Shown in pieces: positions 57,416-64,000 of a stretch of DNA of 64,000 nt. This DNA is from Bacteroidota bacterium (GTDB lineage Bacteria; Bacteroidota; Bacteroidia; Palsa-948), in the NCBI GenBank assembly GCA_016213405.1, contig JACRAM010000068.1:1-64000 (forward strand). The letters are read 5' to 3'. The notes under the pieces were generated by a model, which saw nothing but the letters and a program-made list of their open reading frames with translations, was not told the DNA's origin and did not search any database. Both the position numbers and the translations under genes were made by a program. Position 1 is the stretch's first letter. Each line of letters begins with the position of its first letter.

Positions 57416-59353
57416 ATGTCTGAGGCAACCATACATTCCAAAAAAGTAACACTCGGAACACTTTTAGTCGCGCTCGGAATCATTTATGGCGACATTGGAA
57501 CAAGTCCACTCTATGTTCTGAAAGCAATCGTTGGCGAAAAACCAATTGATGAAATATTGGTTTTTGGTGGAGTCTCACTTATTTTCTGGACACTTGTATT
57601 TCAAACTACCATCAAATATATTTGGCTTACGCTAAAAGCCGACAACCACGGAGAAGGCGGAATTTTTTCTTTGTATGCCCTTGTTCACCGCTACGGCAAA
57701 TATTTAGTGATTCCAACCATACTGGGCGCAACAACTTTACTTGCAGATGGAGTTATTACTCCTCCAATTTCTGTTTCATCTGCCATAGAAGGATTAGATA
57801 TAATTATTCCCGGCATTCCCACTGTGCCGATTGTCATTGTCATTCTTTCACTTTTATTTTTCTTTCAGCGTTTCGGCACACATAAAGTGGGAAGCATTTT
57901 TGGACCCATAATGGTTGTTTGGTTTAGCATGCTGTTTATTATGGGCGCAAGCCAGATTATTCATTTTCCATCCGTGTTAAAAGCCCTAAATCCATATTAT
58001 GGATATGAACTATTAGTAAAATATCCAAAGGGATTTTGGGTGCTTGGGGCTGTATTCCTTGCCACAACAGGAGCCGAGGCATTGTATTCCGATCTGGGAC
58101 ATTGCGGAAGAAAAAATATTCGTATCAGTTGGGTATTTGTAAAAATCTGCCTGATGGCAAATTATATCGGGCAGGCATCATGGCTTATGCATCAATCTGA
58201 GACGACACTTAACGGAAGAAATCCTTTTTATGAAATGATGCCACATTGGTTTCTTATTCCGGGAATTATTATTGCAACATCCGCCACCATTATTGCCTCG
58301 CAGGCATTGATCACAGGTTCATTTACATTAATCAGCGAAGCCATGAGTTTAAATTTCTGGCCGAGAGTATCCGTGCGCCAACCCACGGAATTAAAAGGAC
58401 AGATCTATATTCCCAGCGTTAACATGCTGCTTTGGGGAGGATGTATTTTCGTTGTGGTATATTTTCAATCTTCCACACACATGGAAGCAGTGTATGGTTT
58501 TTTCATCACTATTGCTATGATGATGACCACTTTCCTTTTGAGTCATTTCTTGATTTATAACAGGAAATGGAAAATCATTTTTGTAATAGCAATTCTTCTC
58601 GTTTTCGGAAGCATTGAAATCTCATTTTTCATTGCGAATCTTGCGAAAATAAAAGAGGGATGGGTATTCCTTTTCTTCGGAGTGATGAACTTTTCCGTGA
58701 TGTATGTTTGGTTCTACGCGAGAAAGATCAATAACAGCTTTGTAAAATTTGTTGAACTGGGAAAATATACTTCATTGATAAAAGAATTAAGCGAAGACGA
58801 TAACATTCCAAAATTCGCAACCCACCTCATTTATCTTACAAAAGCAAATTACAGGGAACAGATAGAAGAAAAAATCATTAAATCTATTTTTTCCAAAAAA
58901 CCCAAACGGGCGGATGTCTATTGGTTCGTTCACATTCACCGCACCGATGCTCCGCACACGCTTGAATACGAAGTTTCCGAATTAGTGGATGATAAAATCA
59001 TAAAAATAAATATCAATGTTGGCTTTCGCATTCAACCACGCACCGAATTATATTTTAAAAAGATAATCCGCGAATTGGTTGCCAATAAAGAACTGAACCT
59101 TCACATCCGTCCTGACGGCTCCACGAAATATAATCCTGAACCCGATTTGAAGTTTGTAGTAATAGAAAAGTTTCTATCAGTAGAAAATGAATTTACACTC
59201 AAAGACGGGCTGCTCCTCAATGGATATTTTCTGTTAAAGCAATTTGGCCAAAGTGATGAAAAAGCATTCGGTCTCGATAAAAGCGATGTAGCTGTCGAAC
59301 AAATACCATTGGTATATCAACCAGTACAAAAAATTGCTTTGACAAGAAAATAG
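57416..59353 (+). CDS. kup: Kup family potassium uptake protein
   Basis: 645 residues, about twelve membrane helices. ALGIIYGDIGTSPLYVLKAI at the N-terminus is the Kup/HAK signature, DNHGEGGIFSLYALV and PPISVSSAIEGL follow, and there is a C-terminal cytosolic domain of about 200 residues. A proton-coupled potassium importer of low energy cost. 89 bases after the KdpE-like gene in the same direction. Confidence 0.95.
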   Translation: MSEATIHSKKVTLGTLLVALGIIYGDIGTSPLYVLKAIVGEKPIDEILVFGGVSLIFWTLVFQTTIKYIWLTLKADNHGEGGIFSLYALVHRYGKYLVIPTILGATTLLADGVITPPISVSSAIEGLDIIIPGIPTVPIVIVILSLLFFFQRFGTHKVGSIFGPIMVVWFSMLFIMGASQIIHFPSVLKALNPYYGYELLVKYPKGFWVLGAVFLATTGAEALYSDLGHCGRKNIRISWVFVKICLMANYIGQASWLMHQSETTLNGRNPFYEMMPHWFLIPGIIIATSATIIASQALITGSFTLISEAMSLNFWPRVSVRQPTELKGQIYIPSVNMLLWGGCIFVVVYFQSSTHMEAVYGFFITIAMMMTTFLLSHFLIYNRKWKIIFVIAILLVFGSIEISFFIANLAKIKEGWVFLFFGVMNFSVMYVWFYARKINNSFVKFVELGKYTSLIKELSEDDNIPKFATHLIYLTKANYREQIEEKIIKSIFSKKPKRADVYWFVHIHRTDAPHTLEYEVSELVDDKIIKININVGFRIQPRTELYFKKIIRELVANKELNLHIRPDGSTKYNPEPDLKFVVIEKFLSVENEFTLKDGLLLNGYFLLKQFGQSDEKAFGLDKSDVAVEQIPLVYQPVQKIALTRK

Positions 59354-59491
59354 AATGGGTAAAAGGCATCATTCTTCCTAGCCGCATACACTGTTAGCAG
59401 GAAAACAACTTGTTAATTGTCCGTGATTATTAATGGTCTGTTATAAATATTTTTTATTTTTTTTACTATCTGCTCTGCGGCAGCGTAGTTC

Positions 59492-59514
59492 AAGCCTTCT
59501 TTTAGGAAGGACTT
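59492..59514. repeat. short palindromic half-element at a gene end
   Basis: AAGCCTTCT and AGGAAGGACTT form an imperfect hairpin overlapping the stop region of the methyltransferase gene at 59514. Between kup and here (59354-59491) I see no gene. Confidence 0.6.
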
Positions 59515-60434
59515 TACATCACACTCACCAACGAACTGTGACTCACCGCATTTTCCTTCGCTGAATACGTGAGAAATTTTTCATCCACTTTTACTTTGTT
59601 GTAATCCGCCAGATTAAATTCGCGGTTGATTTCTTCTGTGATAGGAATGGAATGTTTCTTGTATAAATTTCTGTATTCATAAATCCTCATCCGATTCATC
59701 GGCTGAACGCTGTTGTCAATCCACTTCCAGGCGCTGTCAGAAAATTTAAGAAAGTTGTAAAGAGTGATGGTATCATCCATATGAGCGAAGTGGTCGCTGA
59801 GGTCAATGGCATGGCTCATTACTCCGCCTTTTTTGCAAAGGAGTTTCATTTTTTCAAGAATACCTTCAAGTATGCCGGGATAAATATGTTCAAACGTGTT
59901 ATTGGAAGTAACCAAATCAATGCTTGCGTCAGCAAGGTGAAGTTTCCGCGCGTCCATCACCATATAAACAATGTTATGTTTTTCCAGCAAATCAAAAAAA
60001 TCTTTGGAAGGATTTGCTGCTTCTGACAAAACAATCTTCAACCGATCATGCGAAATATCAGGGAGAAATTTTTCAAGCTTACCGTTGTTCTGATATTCAG
60101 AAAATTTTCGAAGTGTGGCAAGGGTGAATGCAGGATTACTGAGGCGTGTTAAATCCACGGTTGTAATGCTCGATGCACCGTACAAAAACATTCCTGCGGG
60201 AACCACAGGATACCATCCTGTGCCGATTTCAAGATGAGAAAAATCTTTTGTGGAGTTATATTTTCTGAAGTTTTTATAATGTTCACGGCAGTGATTCAAT
60301 CTGTCTTCAAAATATTCATCCGACAAATAAACACCGCGCGTAACGTATTTCTGAAAAAGGAAATTAATGTTATGGCTATAAGGAAGAAATGAAATCCCCT
60401 TTTGCACAATTGCTTTCAATATCCATTTTCCCAT
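59514..60434 (-). CDS. class I SAM-dependent methyltransferase
   Basis: 306 residues. Motif I is HLEIGTGWYPVVPAGMFLYG, followed by TTVDLTRL (motif II acid), IVYMVMDARKLHLADASIDL and TSNNTFEHI. The substrate is unknown; the MLMGKWILKAIVQKGI-type N-terminus without a signal suggests a cytoplasmic enzyme, perhaps acting on a surface glycan. It is divergent from the E1 gene. Confidence 0.85.
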   Translation of the reverse strand: MGKWILKAIVQKGISFLPYSHNINFLFQKYVTRGVYLSDEYFEDRLNHCREHYKNFRKYNSTKDFSHLEIGTGWYPVVPAGMFLYGASSITTVDLTRLSNPAFTLATLRKFSEYQNNGKLEKFLPDISHDRLKIVLSEAANPSKDFFDLLEKHNIVYMVMDARKLHLADASIDLVTSNNTFEHIYPGILEGILEKMKLLCKKGGVMSHAIDLSDHFAHMDDTITLYNFLKFSDSAWKWIDNSVQPMNRMRIYEYRNLYKKHSIPITEEINREFNLADYNKVKVDEKFLTYSAKENAVSHSSLVSVM

Positions 60435-60460
60435 AAGTGCGCGAAGATAATAACCTACTT

Positions 60461-60562
60461 GGTACAGATAACAGATGAATACTGATTTACGAAACTACGA
60501 ATGATTTCAAATTTGTATCTATTCGTAATTCTGGAAATCTGCAACGATTCGTTATCTGTACC
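60461..60562. repeat. inverted repeat filling a divergent promoter region
   Basis: GGTACAGATAAC (60461-60472) and GTTATCTGTACC (60551-60562), perfect 12-bp arms, with ACGAAACTACGAATGATTT heptamers inside. It occupies most of the space between the methyltransferase and E1 genes. Confidence 0.8.
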
Positions 60563-60573
60563 ACAAACACTTT

Positions 60574-60581
60574 TATATTTG
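60574..60581 (+). promoter_or_regulatory. candidate -7 element TATATTTG before the E1 gene
   Basis: Exact TAnnTTTG match ending 6 bases before the ATG at 60588; the -33 region is inside the inverted repeat and is not recognisable. Confidence 0.45.
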
Positions 60582-60587
60582 TAACAT

Positions 60588-62993
60588 ATGTCAAAAAACG
60601 AATCTACGACCAATACAGAAAAGAAAATATCTTTCGAGGATTTTAAAAAAACAATCCTGAACGATTACCGCATTTGCTGCGAAAGCCGTGAAACGAGTTT
60701 ACTTGGCAGAAAAGAAGTGCTCACAGGCAAAGCCAAGTTTGGAATTTTTGGCGATGGAAAAGAGGTGGCGCAGATCGCCATGGCGAAAGTTTTTCGCGAA
60801 GGAGATTTCCGTTCGGGCTATTACCGCGACCAGACCTTCATGCTCGCGACCAACAACATTACGCTTGAACAATGGTTTGCGGGTTTGTATGCGCATGCCG
60901 ATGTAGAAGCTGATCCTATGAGCGCGGGAAGACAGATGGGGGGGCATTACGCTACACGTTCGCTGAATCCTGACGGCACATGGAAAGATTTGATGAAGAT
61001 TAAAAATTCTTCTTCTGATGTTTCTCCTACGGGAAGTCAGATGCCGAGGTTGCTGGGACTGGCGCTTGCTTCTAAATTTTATCGCAACAATCCCAATCTT
61101 CAGGGCGAAGAGTTCAAACTGTTTTCTGATAACGGAAATGAAGTTGCCTTTGGAACCATTGGCGATGCAAGCACATCCGAAGGAATGTTCTGGGAAACAA
61201 TTAATGCCGGTGGGGTTTTACAAGTACCAATGATTGTTTCGGTGTGGGATGACGGACACGGAATTTCTGTTCCGAAAAAATATCAGACCACCAAAGAAGA
61301 TATTTCAGAAGTATTGAAAGGATTTCAGCGCGATGAAAAAAATTTAGGATACGAAATTATGAAAACGAGAGGATGGGATTTTCCTCACCTCTGCGAAACG
61401 TATGAGAAAGCCGTTAAGGTAGCACGCGAAGAACATGTTTCTGTTCTCGTTCACGTAGATGAAATGACTCAGCCGCAGGGACATTCCTCTTCCGGCTCCC
61501 ACGAACGTTATAAATCCAAAGAACGTCTGCAATGGGAAATTGATTTTGATCCGATAAAAAAAATGCGCGAGTGGATTCTGAACTCTGCCATTGCTTCGGC
61601 TGAAGAACTCGACAAAATTGAATCTGATGCAAAACTCCGCGCGCGCGAAGCAAAGAGCAACGCATGGAAAGCATTTAATATTCCTATCAGGGATGAAATG
61701 AATGTTGTTCTTTCATTCTTGGATGAATTACATGGTGTGGATGAACTAAAGAAAGAACTCAAATCAACTATTGACCCTACACGGAGAGAAGTAATCTCCA
61801 CCGCAAGAAAAGCGCTGTGGCTTACAGCAGGAGAGAATAGCGATGAGAGAAAGAAAATTTCCGCATGGATGAAAGAGCAGATACCGCTGAACCTTGAAAG
61901 ATATTCTTCTTCTCTTTACAGCGAATCAAAATTTTCTGCGTTGAAAGTTTTGCCTGTTGCTGTTGAATATTCTTCTGATACAAAACTCATTGACGGTAAG
62001 GAAATACTTCGCGATAACTTTGACGCGATACTTGTAAAATATCCTGCGGTGCATATTTTTGGCGAGGACTCAGGAAAAATAGGAGGTGTCAACCAGGGAC
62101 TTGAAGGGCTTCAGAAAAAATTTGGCGAGCACAGAGTATTTGACACGGGAATCCGCGAGTGTACTATTGTCGGGCAAGCAATCGGAATGGCGTTGCGGGG
62201 GCTTCGTCCCATAGCGGATATTCAATACCTTGATTATTTTATTTACGCGCTGCAAATTTTAAGCGATGACCTTGCCACTTTACAATACAGAACCAAAGGC
62301 GGACAAAAAGCTCCGGTCATCATCCGCACGCGAGGGCATCGGCTGGAAGGAATATGGCACAGCGGTTCACCGATGGGAATGGTCATAAATGCGCTGCGCG
62401 GAATTTATATCTGTGTTCCGAGGAACATGACCACGGCAGCAGGATTTTTTAATACGCTTCTGGCTTCGGATGAACCGGGGTTTATTATTGAGCCATTGAA
62501 TTCTTACAGGTTGAAAGAAAAAGTTCCGACAAACTTTGGAGAGTTTAAAATTCCTCTCGGAGTTCCGGAAATTATGAAAGAAGGAACCGATGTAACGCTC
62601 GTTACGTACGGACCCAATTGCCGTATCGCAATGGAAGCAATTTCTCATCTTGATAAAAAAGGTATTTCTGTTGAACTGATTGATGTGCGAACGCTGATTC
62701 CTTTTGACATTCGCCACTCGCTTGTTGCTTCGTTGAAAAAAACAAACCGGATTGTTTTCATGGATGAAGATGTGCCCGGTGGTTCCACTGCCTACATGAT
62801 GCAGAAAGTTCTGGAAGAGCAAGGCGGATATAATTTTCTGGATTCAGAACCAAAAACTATTTCGGCAAAAGAACATCGCCCTGCTTACGGCTCGGATGGG
62901 GATTATTTTTCAAAGCCGAATGCGGAAGATGTTTTTGAAACCATCTATGATCTGATGCACGAAAGTAATCCCGAGAAGTTTCCGAAGATTTAG
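60588..62993 (+). CDS. 2-oxoacid dehydrogenase E1, fused alpha and beta subunits
   Basis: 801 residues. Thiamine-dependent decarboxylation of a 2-oxoacid for an E2 lipoyl transferase. Residues about 20-370 are an alpha-type subunit with the TPP motif GDASTSEGMFWETINAGG; residues about 470-800 are a beta-type transketolase domain (VHIFGEDSGKIGGVNQGLEG, DTGIRECTIVGQAIGMALRG, RGHRLEGIWHSGSPMG). The single-chain fusion is common in Bacteroidota. No E2 or E3 gene is in the window, so the substrate (pyruvate, branched-chain or 2-oxoglutarate type) is undetermined. Confidence 0.93.
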   Translation: MSKNESTTNTEKKISFEDFKKTILNDYRICCESRETSLLGRKEVLTGKAKFGIFGDGKEVAQIAMAKVFREGDFRSGYYRDQTFMLATNNITLEQWFAGLYAHADVEADPMSAGRQMGGHYATRSLNPDGTWKDLMKIKNSSSDVSPTGSQMPRLLGLALASKFYRNNPNLQGEEFKLFSDNGNEVAFGTIGDASTSEGMFWETINAGGVLQVPMIVSVWDDGHGISVPKKYQTTKEDISEVLKGFQRDEKNLGYEIMKTRGWDFPHLCETYEKAVKVAREEHVSVLVHVDEMTQPQGHSSSGSHERYKSKERLQWEIDFDPIKKMREWILNSAIASAEELDKIESDAKLRAREAKSNAWKAFNIPIRDEMNVVLSFLDELHGVDELKKELKSTIDPTRREVISTARKALWLTAGENSDERKKISAWMKEQIPLNLERYSSSLYSESKFSALKVLPVAVEYSSDTKLIDGKEILRDNFDAILVKYPAVHIFGEDSGKIGGVNQGLEGLQKKFGEHRVFDTGIRECTIVGQAIGMALRGLRPIADIQYLDYFIYALQILSDDLATLQYRTKGGQKAPVIIRTRGHRLEGIWHSGSPMGMVINALRGIYICVPRNMTTAAGFFNTLLASDEPGFIIEPLNSYRLKEKVPTNFGEFKIPLGVPEIMKEGTDVTLVTYGPNCRIAMEAISHLDKKGISVELIDVRTLIPFDIRHSLVASLKKTNRIVFMDEDVPGGSTAYMMQKVLEEQGGYNFLDSEPKTISAKEHRPAYGSDGDYFSKPNAEDVFETIYDLMHESNPEKFPKI

Positions 62994-63027
62994 AAGCCCA
63001 TCGACCCATCTTCCCCCTTGACTGTTT

Positions 63028-63111
63028 GCGTTAGGGATAGTAGCTAAAATCCTCTGACGCTTTGGTCAGAGATTGAAGCGGATAGCCCGACCTCCGCTTC
63101 GGAGGGAACGC
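63028..63111 (+). ncRNA. structured RNA candidate, three-way junction
   Basis: Closing stem GCGTT (63028-63032) with AACGC (63107-63111). Hairpin 1: CTCTGAC (63052-63058) with GTCAGAG (63065-63071). Hairpin 2: CCTCCG (63091-63096) with CGGAGG (63100-63105). Single-stranded parts contain the words TTAGGGATAGTAGC and GAAGCGGATAGCCCGA. I recall very similar sequences recurring between genes in other Bacteroidota, and it may correspond to a catalogued motif, but I cannot confirm which. A partial AAGCCCATC repeat end lies just upstream (62994-63003). The 225-base gap holds no gene. Confidence 0.6.
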
Positions 63112-63218
63112 CCAAAAAAATTTAATAGTAATGGTGTTCGGGTGAAGATTTGATTTTATGATTCTCGTCATAAATTATATATTATTTTATATGTCTTTTT
63201 ACACCAAGAAAAAATTAT

Positions 63219-63470
63219 ATGGCAAAAGTAAAAGGCAAAATTGTGGTGGACACCGAACGATGCAAGGGATGTGAGTTATGTCTTCCTGCCTGCAAGGAAG
63301 ATGTGATTGCGATGTCAAAAGTTTTAAACGGGAAAGGATATCACTTTGCAACGAGTAACAATGATGATTGCACGGGCTGTATTAATTGCGCGTTGGTTTG
63401 CCCCGATGGAGCCATTACGGTTTTCAGAGTAAAGATAAATGATTCACCAAAAGAACTTATGCAAAAATGA
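63219..63470 (+). CDS. 4Fe-4S ferredoxin-type delta subunit of 2-oxoacid:ferredoxin oxidoreductase
   Basis: 83 residues with two 4Fe-4S motifs, CKGCELCLPAC and CTGCINCALVC. Size and the gene for the alpha subunit 100 bases downstream identify it as the delta (VorD/KorD-like) subunit that passes electrons to ferredoxin. Its stop codon lies in a GATTACACCGAT repeat. Confidence 0.88.
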   Translation: MAKVKGKIVVDTERCKGCELCLPACKEDVIAMSKVLNGKGYHFATSNNDDCTGCINCALVCPDGAITVFRVKINDSPKELMQK

Positions 63471-63557
63471 TTACACCGATTTTAATAACGATTACACCGA
63501 TGAAACAAAAAAATAACAATCGGTGTAATCTTGTCTTTTTTCTAAATCTGTGTAATC
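63469..63557. repeat. nested GATTACACCGAT inverted repeats between delta and alpha genes
   Basis: GATTACACCGAT at 63469-63480 and 63490-63501 (21 bases apart), with reverse copies ATCGGTGTAATC at 63519-63530 (perfect) and ATCTGTGTAATC at 63546-63557 (one mismatch). Same family as at 36431 and 50082. Confidence 0.9.
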
Positions 63558-63570
63558 TTAATAAAGTAGT

Positions 63571-64000
63571 ATGAAAGATATCAGATTGATGAAAGGCAAC
63601 GAAGCGTTTGCCGAAGGTTTAATACGAGCAGGGTGTGATGGTTATTTTGGTTATCCGATTACTCCACAATCGGAAGTGCTGGAATATTTATCGGCACAAA
63701 AAACAAAAGAAAGAACGGGCATGATTGTGTTGCAAGCCGAAAGTGAGATTGCTTCCATCCACATGGTGTATGGTGGCGCTGCCTGCGGAAAAAGAGTTAC
63801 GACTACTTCTTCAAGTCCCGGAATAAGCTTAATGCAGGAAGGAATTTCTTTCATGGCAGGAACAGAACTTCCGTGCTTACTCATGAATGTGGTTCGCGGA
63901 GGACCTGGATTGGGAACCATTCAACCTTCGCAGTCAGATTATTTTCAGGCGGTGAAAGGTGGAGGTCATGGAGATTATAAAATGATTGTGCTGGCGCCCG
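63571..64000 (+). CDS. 2-oxoacid:ferredoxin oxidoreductase alpha subunit (VorB/KorA-like), cut by window end
   Basis: At least 143 residues, open to the right edge. [74 protein letters not shown] and [17 protein letters not shown] are typical of the subunit that binds the 2-oxoacid and TPP partner in branched-chain or 2-oxoglutarate oxidoreductases. It follows the delta subunit; the beta and gamma genes would lie beyond the window. Confidence 0.9.
   Translation, partial: MKDIRLMKGNEAFAEGLIRAGCDGYFGYPITPQSEVLEYLSAQKTKERTGMIVLQAESEIASIHMVYGGAACGKRVTTTSSSPGISLMQEGISFMAGTELPCLLMNVVRGGPGLGTIQPSQSDYFQAVKGGGHGDYKMIVLAP

Noticed and set aside
62367-62822. 151-codon minus-strand frame inside the E1 gene
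   Set aside because: It overlaps conserved transketolase motifs on the plus strand.

Overview
This 64 kb window is a chromosomal segment from a member of the Bacteroidota. The evidence is two proteins with type IX secretion (T9SS) sorting tails, a PorG-like (DUF6089) outer-membrane protein, TAnnTTTG-type promoter elements, several families largely confined to this phylum (DUF5686, DUF4159, DUF6340, bacterial GH3, the fused 2-oxoacid dehydrogenase E1), almost no Shine-Dalgarno sequences, and an AT-rich composition. It is gene-dense: 53 protein genes (one cut by the right edge, one frameshifted) plus one tRNA. I saw no prophage, insertion-sequence transposase, CRISPR array or rRNA.

Layout. 0-3.7 kb: aromatic amino-acid genes (DAHP synthase/chorismate mutase, aroB, aroA). 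3.7-9.5 kb: sppA (frameshifted), folK, two envelope proteins and a TrmH-family methyltransferase. 9.6-14.4 kb: mutS, periplasmic msrB and a T9SS-sorted repeat protein. 14.4-22.6 kb: a leftward envelope cluster (CBS protein, BamA-like protein, nadK, PorG-like protein, tatC, DUF5686 protein, lptB). 22.7-30.5 kb: pdxJ, two outer-membrane proteins, DUF2797, GH3, tRNA-Thr and a deoxynucleoside kinase. 30.6-38.4 kb: a tightly packed rightward run (WecA/MraY-like transferase, lytic transglycosylase, uvrA, LOG protein, DUF4159, DUF6340 lipoprotein). 38.4-44.3 kb: leftward hutH-hisS pair, small membrane protein, GxxExxY protein and ettA. 44.5-50 kb: second T9SS-sorted repeat protein, Ppx/GppA, secreted protein, second SpoU methyltransferase, UbiA, TerC. 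50.3-59.4 kb: PadR/PspC unit, outer-membrane beta-barrel receptor, then a KdpDE-like two-component pair next to a Kup potassium transporter. 59.5-64 kb: methyltransferase, fused E1, and the start of a ferredoxin-dependent 2-oxoacid oxidoreductase (delta, then alpha).

The gene content is mostly housekeeping and envelope. The unusual part is a layer of small repeats overlying it. There are three kinds: (i) composite palindromes of about 95-125 bp bounded by AAGCCCATCC/GGATGGGCTT, and their half-elements; (ii) tandem repeats with a 7-bp unit, often arranged as inverted pairs; (iii) three-hairpin elements built around a perfect 26-bp palindrome. Many copies lie inside open reading frames and are translated without breaking them: three in mutS, two in uvrA, and others in aroB, ubiA, trmH and the signal-peptide regions of at least nine exported proteins. 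In three exported proteins the hydrophobic signal core sits between two oppositely oriented half-elements. A GxxExxY (PD-(D/E)XK-like) gene is bracketed by perfect 18-bp inverted repeats of the heptamer type, a possible miniature mobile cassette. Further points of interest are a large insertion in HisRS, a structured RNA candidate at 63.03-63.11 kb and the uncommon KdpDE-like/Kup pairing.
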